Positions 13,131 to 15,755 of a stretch of 15,755 bases of DNA are shown in pieces. The notes beneath the pieces were generated by a model that was given only the letters and a program-made list of their open reading frames with translations, ran no database searches and had not been told where the DNA came from. The position numbers and the translations under genes were made by a program. Numbering within the stretch: the stretch's first letter is position 1; every line of letters begins with the position of its first letter. Source of the stretch: CAZCWM01 sp964622625 (GTDB taxonomy: Bacteria; Planctomycetota; Phycisphaerae; Phycisphaerales; Phycisphaeraceae); contig CAZUUQ010000067.1 in assembly GCA_964622625.1 (NCBI GenBank), positions 1 to 15,755 of the forward strand. The letters are read 5' to 3'.

Positions 13131-14399
13131 ATGCCTCATTCACCCCAGGCCATCCGCATACTGCTGATTGCGGTAATGTGGTACCTCACGGCTGCACCCG
13201 CCGCAGCCCAGGCACCGGACTTGATCGGCTTGTACCTGACTTGGCGTGGCGATCCGGCCACCACCATGACCATCAACTGGGTCGATCACTACACCGACAG
13301 CGGTAACACCCTCTGGTACCACAAGGCCGACAGCGAGAAGTGGATGTCTGTCGAGGCGATGCACGAGTCCGTCGGTCCCTCGACACTTCAGCTTCGTCGC
13401 GTCGAGCTGACGCAGCTCGAGCCGGACACAGTGTATGAGTTCGGCTTCCAGGGCCGAGTGGAGCGCCTACGCCGTCCACCTTCGCACACCTGGCGATTTC
13501 GCACGATGCCGGCGGCGATGAATCGGCCCATCCGGTTTGTCACCGGCGGCGACATGATGCACAGCCGCACCATGGTTGACGCCATGAACCGCCAGGCGGC
13601 TGCGGCCCAGCCCGACTTTGCCCTGCTCGGCGGTGATCTGGCATACGCCAACGGCGTCAGCGCCACGCGCTGGGTCCACTGGCTCCAGTCCTGGATGGAA
13701 CTGGCCGTCACCGCCGACGGCCGCCTGATCCCCATGGTCGTGGCCATCGGCAACCACGAAGTACGCGGCGGATACAACGGGAAGATCCCCGACGACGCCC
13801 CCTACTTCTACAGCCTCTTCTCGCTGCCCGACGATCGCTCGTATTACACCCTGGACTTCGGCGGCTACCTCTCGCTGCTGGTGCTCGATTCGCAGCACAC
13901 CCAGCCGATCGCCGGCCCGCAGGCCGACTGGCTGGCGCAGACCCTGCGGGAACGCGGCCAGCAGAAATTCGTCTTCGCGTGCTACCACTATCCCGCCTAC
14001 GGCACGACCAAGGCACCGGCCGACGGGCTGCCCATCGATGCGCCCCTCTCCGTGTCCATACGCCAGCACTGGGTGCCATACTTTGAGCGCTACGGCATGT
14101 CGGCGGTGTTTGAGAACGATCATCACAACTACAAGCGGACGCACCGCATTCGTCAGCATGAGCGCGACGACGACCACGGCATCCTGTACCTGGGCGACGG
14201 TGCCTGGGGCGTAAGCACGCGCACCGTGCCGCCGCCGGAGGTCGCGTGGTGGCTGGCGAAGGCTGAGCCGCGGCGACACCTGTTCACGGTCGAGCTTCGC
14301 CCCGACGGGACAGCGACCATCAAAGCGGTGGATGCCGCGGGAGAGGTGTTCGACCAGGTGGAGCTGACCGAGCCGCGCACGCGGCCGGTGATGCCGTGA
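13131..14399 (+). CDS. Secreted purple acid phosphatase-like metallophosphoesterase
   Basis: 422 residues. A signal peptide (1-27) has basic Arg 9, a hydrophobic core ILLIAVMWYLTAA and a likely cut after AAAQ. An N-terminal fibronectin-like domain (about 29-127) is followed by the phosphoesterase domain: GGDMMHS (Asp 141), GGDLAY (Asp 169, Tyr 172), GNHE (Asn 208, His 209), CYHYPAY (His 286) and ENDHHNYKR (329-336). Tyr after GDxx is the charge-transfer ligand typical of purple acid phosphatases. The usual GHxH is read as NDHH, so one metal-ligand His is apparently Asp. A phosphomonoester or phosphodiester outside the cytoplasm is the likely substrate. ATG 13131 was chosen because GGAG lies 8 bases upstream and the signal peptide starts there; the frame is open far upstream, antisense to the DUF167 gene. 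Confidence 0.87.
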   Translation: MPHSPQAIRILLIAVMWYLTAAPAAAQAPDLIGLYLTWRGDPATTMTINWVDHYTDSGNTLWYHKADSEKWMSVEAMHESVGPSTLQLRRVELTQLEPDTVYEFGFQGRVERLRRPPSHTWRFRTMPAAMNRPIRFVTGGDMMHSRTMVDAMNRQAAAAQPDFALLGGDLAYANGVSATRWVHWLQSWMELAVTADGRLIPMVVAIGNHEVRGGYNGKIPDDAPYFYSLFSLPDDRSYYTLDFGGYLSLLVLDSQHTQPIAGPQADWLAQTLRERGQQKFVFACYHYPAYGTTKAPADGLPIDAPLSVSIRQHWVPYFERYGMSAVFENDHHNYKRTHRIRQHERDDDHGILYLGDGAWGVSTRTVPPPEVAWWLAKAEPRRHLFTVELRPDGTATIKAVDAAGEVFDQVELTEPRTRPVMP

Positions 14400-14423
14400 G
14401 CACTTCTTTCCGGGCCGACGCGC

Positions 14424-15755
14424 TCACTCGCCGATGACCTTCTTTCGCCGCAGGATGTGGTGGTAGTGCTGGGCGAAGCGGTGGGCTTCGTCGCGGATGG
14501 CCTGGCAGAGCTTGAGGCCCGCGTGCGTGCGCGACAGGCGGATCGGCTCGGTGCGGGCCTGGTGGTAGATCAACTCCTGCTTCTTGGCCAGGGCGCAGAC
14601 CAGCGGCGGCTGCACGTCCAGTGATTCGAACGCCTCCATCGCCGCGTGCAACTGGCCCAGGCCGCCGTCGATGAGGATGAGGTCGGGGTAGAGTTCCTGG
14701 CCGGCGCCGGCTTCGCGGTAGCGCCGGCTCACCACCTCGCGGATGGCGGCGTAGTCGTCGTTGTCCACGGTCTTGATTTTGTAGCGGCGATATTGGCCTT
14801 TCAGAGGCCGGCCATCGACGAAACATACTTTCGAACCGACGGTCTCGCCGCCCTGGAGATGGGCGATGTCGATGCACTCGATGCAGCGGATGTCGCCGGG
14901 GGCGTCGAGGGCTTTTCGCAGCGATTCCAGACCTTTGCGGGGGTCGATGACGAAGGACTCGGTCTCCGGCTGCCAGCGATGGGAGCGCTTGCCGCGCTCG
15001 TCAAGCTTTTCGATGGCCTGAATCTGATCGCGCAGGGCGGCAGCGCGTTCATACTCGCGGGCTTCGGACGCGGCGGTCATCTCCTGGCGCATATCCCGGA
15101 GCATCACCGAGCGCTTCGACTCCAGGAAGCGGATGAAGTGGTCGATGTCGGCCCGGTAGGCGGCCTGGTCGATCTTCGCGGCGCACGGCGCGGTGCACTG
15201 GCCGATCGCGTGCAGCAGGCAGGGACGGAAGAAGCGGCGTTTGTCGTCGTCGGCCGCGATGTCGAGCGCGCAGTCGCGGAACTTGAAGACGCGCTGCAGC
15301 AGTTGCACCGACTCGCGCAGGGCGTAGACGCTGGTGAATGGGCCGAGCACCTTCGCGCCGCGGTATCTGGGGTCGTTGGGTTGGCGGGTGATGTAGACGG
15401 CGGGGAAGTCGTCGCGGGTGGTGACGACGAGGTAAGGGAAGGTCTTGTCGTCGGTGAGGCGGGCGTTGTATTTGGGATGGATGTCTTTGACCAGGCGGTT
15501 TTCGGTCAGCAGGGCCTCCCACTCGCCCTCGCATTCGATGACGTCGAAGTCGTCGATCTCATCGAGCATCGGCAGCTTCTTGACGCCCAGCCCGCCCGAC
15601 TTCGCGGCGGATTTCGCGGCCGAGGGCACGAAGTAGCTGCTCACGCGGTCCGGCAGACGTGCGGCCTTGCCGACGTAGATGACCCGGCCGCGGTCGTCCT
15701 TCATGAGGTAGACGCCGGGGGTTTTCGGCAGGCTGCGGGCTTTGGCCAGCAGCGC
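14424..15755 (-). CDS. uvrC: UvrC excinuclease subunit, shortened form (5' end beyond the window)
   Basis: The visible part is 443 codons; the start lies just beyond 15755. The N-terminal GIY-YIG nuclease domain is clear (SLPKTPGVYLMKD, VIYVGKA, LLTENRLVK). It is followed by the four-Cys set expected for the UvrC iron-sulfur cluster (FRDC, FRPC, GQC, APC), then a UVR motif (EYERAAALRDQIQAIEKL, UvrB contact). The RNase H-like domain has ECIDIAHLQGGETVGS, LILIDGGLGQL and RDEAHRF, so its catalytic Asp/Asp/His are present. Two parts of standard UvrC (about 610 residues) are missing: only about 40 residues link UVR to the RNase H core, instead of about 160 in E. coli, and the protein ends after LRRKKVIGE without the HhH DNA-binding domain. 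Both nuclease centres look intact, so it is probably functional. It converges with the phosphatase gene, 24 bases between stops. Confidence 0.93.
   Translation of the reverse strand, partial: ALLAKARSLPKTPGVYLMKDDRGRVIYVGKAARLPDRVSSYFVPSAAKSAAKSGGLGVKKLPMLDEIDDFDVIECEGEWEALLTENRLVKDIHPKYNARLTDDKTFPYLVVTTRDDFPAVYITRQPNDPRYRGAKVLGPFTSVYALRESVQLLQRVFKFRDCALDIAADDDKRRFFRPCLLHAIGQCTAPCAAKIDQAAYRADIDHFIRFLESKRSVMLRDMRQEMTAASEAREYERAAALRDQIQAIEKLDERGKRSHRWQPETESFVIDPRKGLESLRKALDAPGDIRCIECIDIAHLQGGETVGSKVCFVDGRPLKGQYRRYKIKTVDNDDYAAIREVVSRRYREAGAGQELYPDLILIDGGLGQLHAAMEAFESLDVQPPLVCALAKKQELIYHQARTEPIRLSRTHAGLKLCQAIRDEAHRFAQHYHHILRRKKVIGE

Overview
The window is high-GC bacterial DNA. Its gene set points to the Planctomycetota, probably a Phycisphaerae-like lineage: planctomycete/Lentisphaerae-type orphan carbohydrate proteins, tandem Gfo/Idh/MocA oxidoreductases, a ceramidase-like hydrolase, and a 16S rRNA gene apparently read from its own multi-hairpin leader. 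The taxonomic call is inference; only 54 bases of 16S are visible. I see no mobile elements or CRISPR arrays.

Layout. (1) Positions 1-54 are the 5' end of a 16S rRNA gene on the minus strand. It has a long structured leader and two promoter-like sites (55-533). (2) Positions 626-6695 are a tight five-gene minus-strand operon. In transcription order it encodes a GATase1-like (DUF1355) protein, a barrel-like putative glycoside hydrolase, a protein built of four ASRT-like sugar-binding-type domains, a tandem GNAT acetyltransferase and a ceramidase-like metallohydrolase. The shape suggests an uncharacterised catabolic or modification module for a sugar or aminosugar compound. (3) A divergent NUDIX hydrolase (6934-7437) meets a pair of paralogous Gfo/Idh/MocA oxidoreductases on the minus strand (7499-9786). 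(4) Two tRNA-Leu genes (CAG and UAG anticodons), each with its own terminator, lie on the plus strand. (5) A DAHP synthase gene (first step of the shikimate pathway) follows. Its leader carries a 26-codon peptide rich in Phe/Tyr/Trp codons and mutually exclusive antiterminator and terminator hairpins, an apparently complete aromatic amino acid attenuator. An NTF2-like gene overlaps or abuts its end. (6) A DUF4405 membrane protein and a DUF167 protein lie on the minus strand, a secreted purple-acid-phosphatase-like enzyme on the plus strand, and a shortened UvrC on the minus strand runs off the right edge.

The two results most worth following are the attenuator at 10367-10548 and the single-chain four-domain ASRT protein inside the unnamed operon. 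Function calls rest on recognising family motifs by eye; no database search was run.
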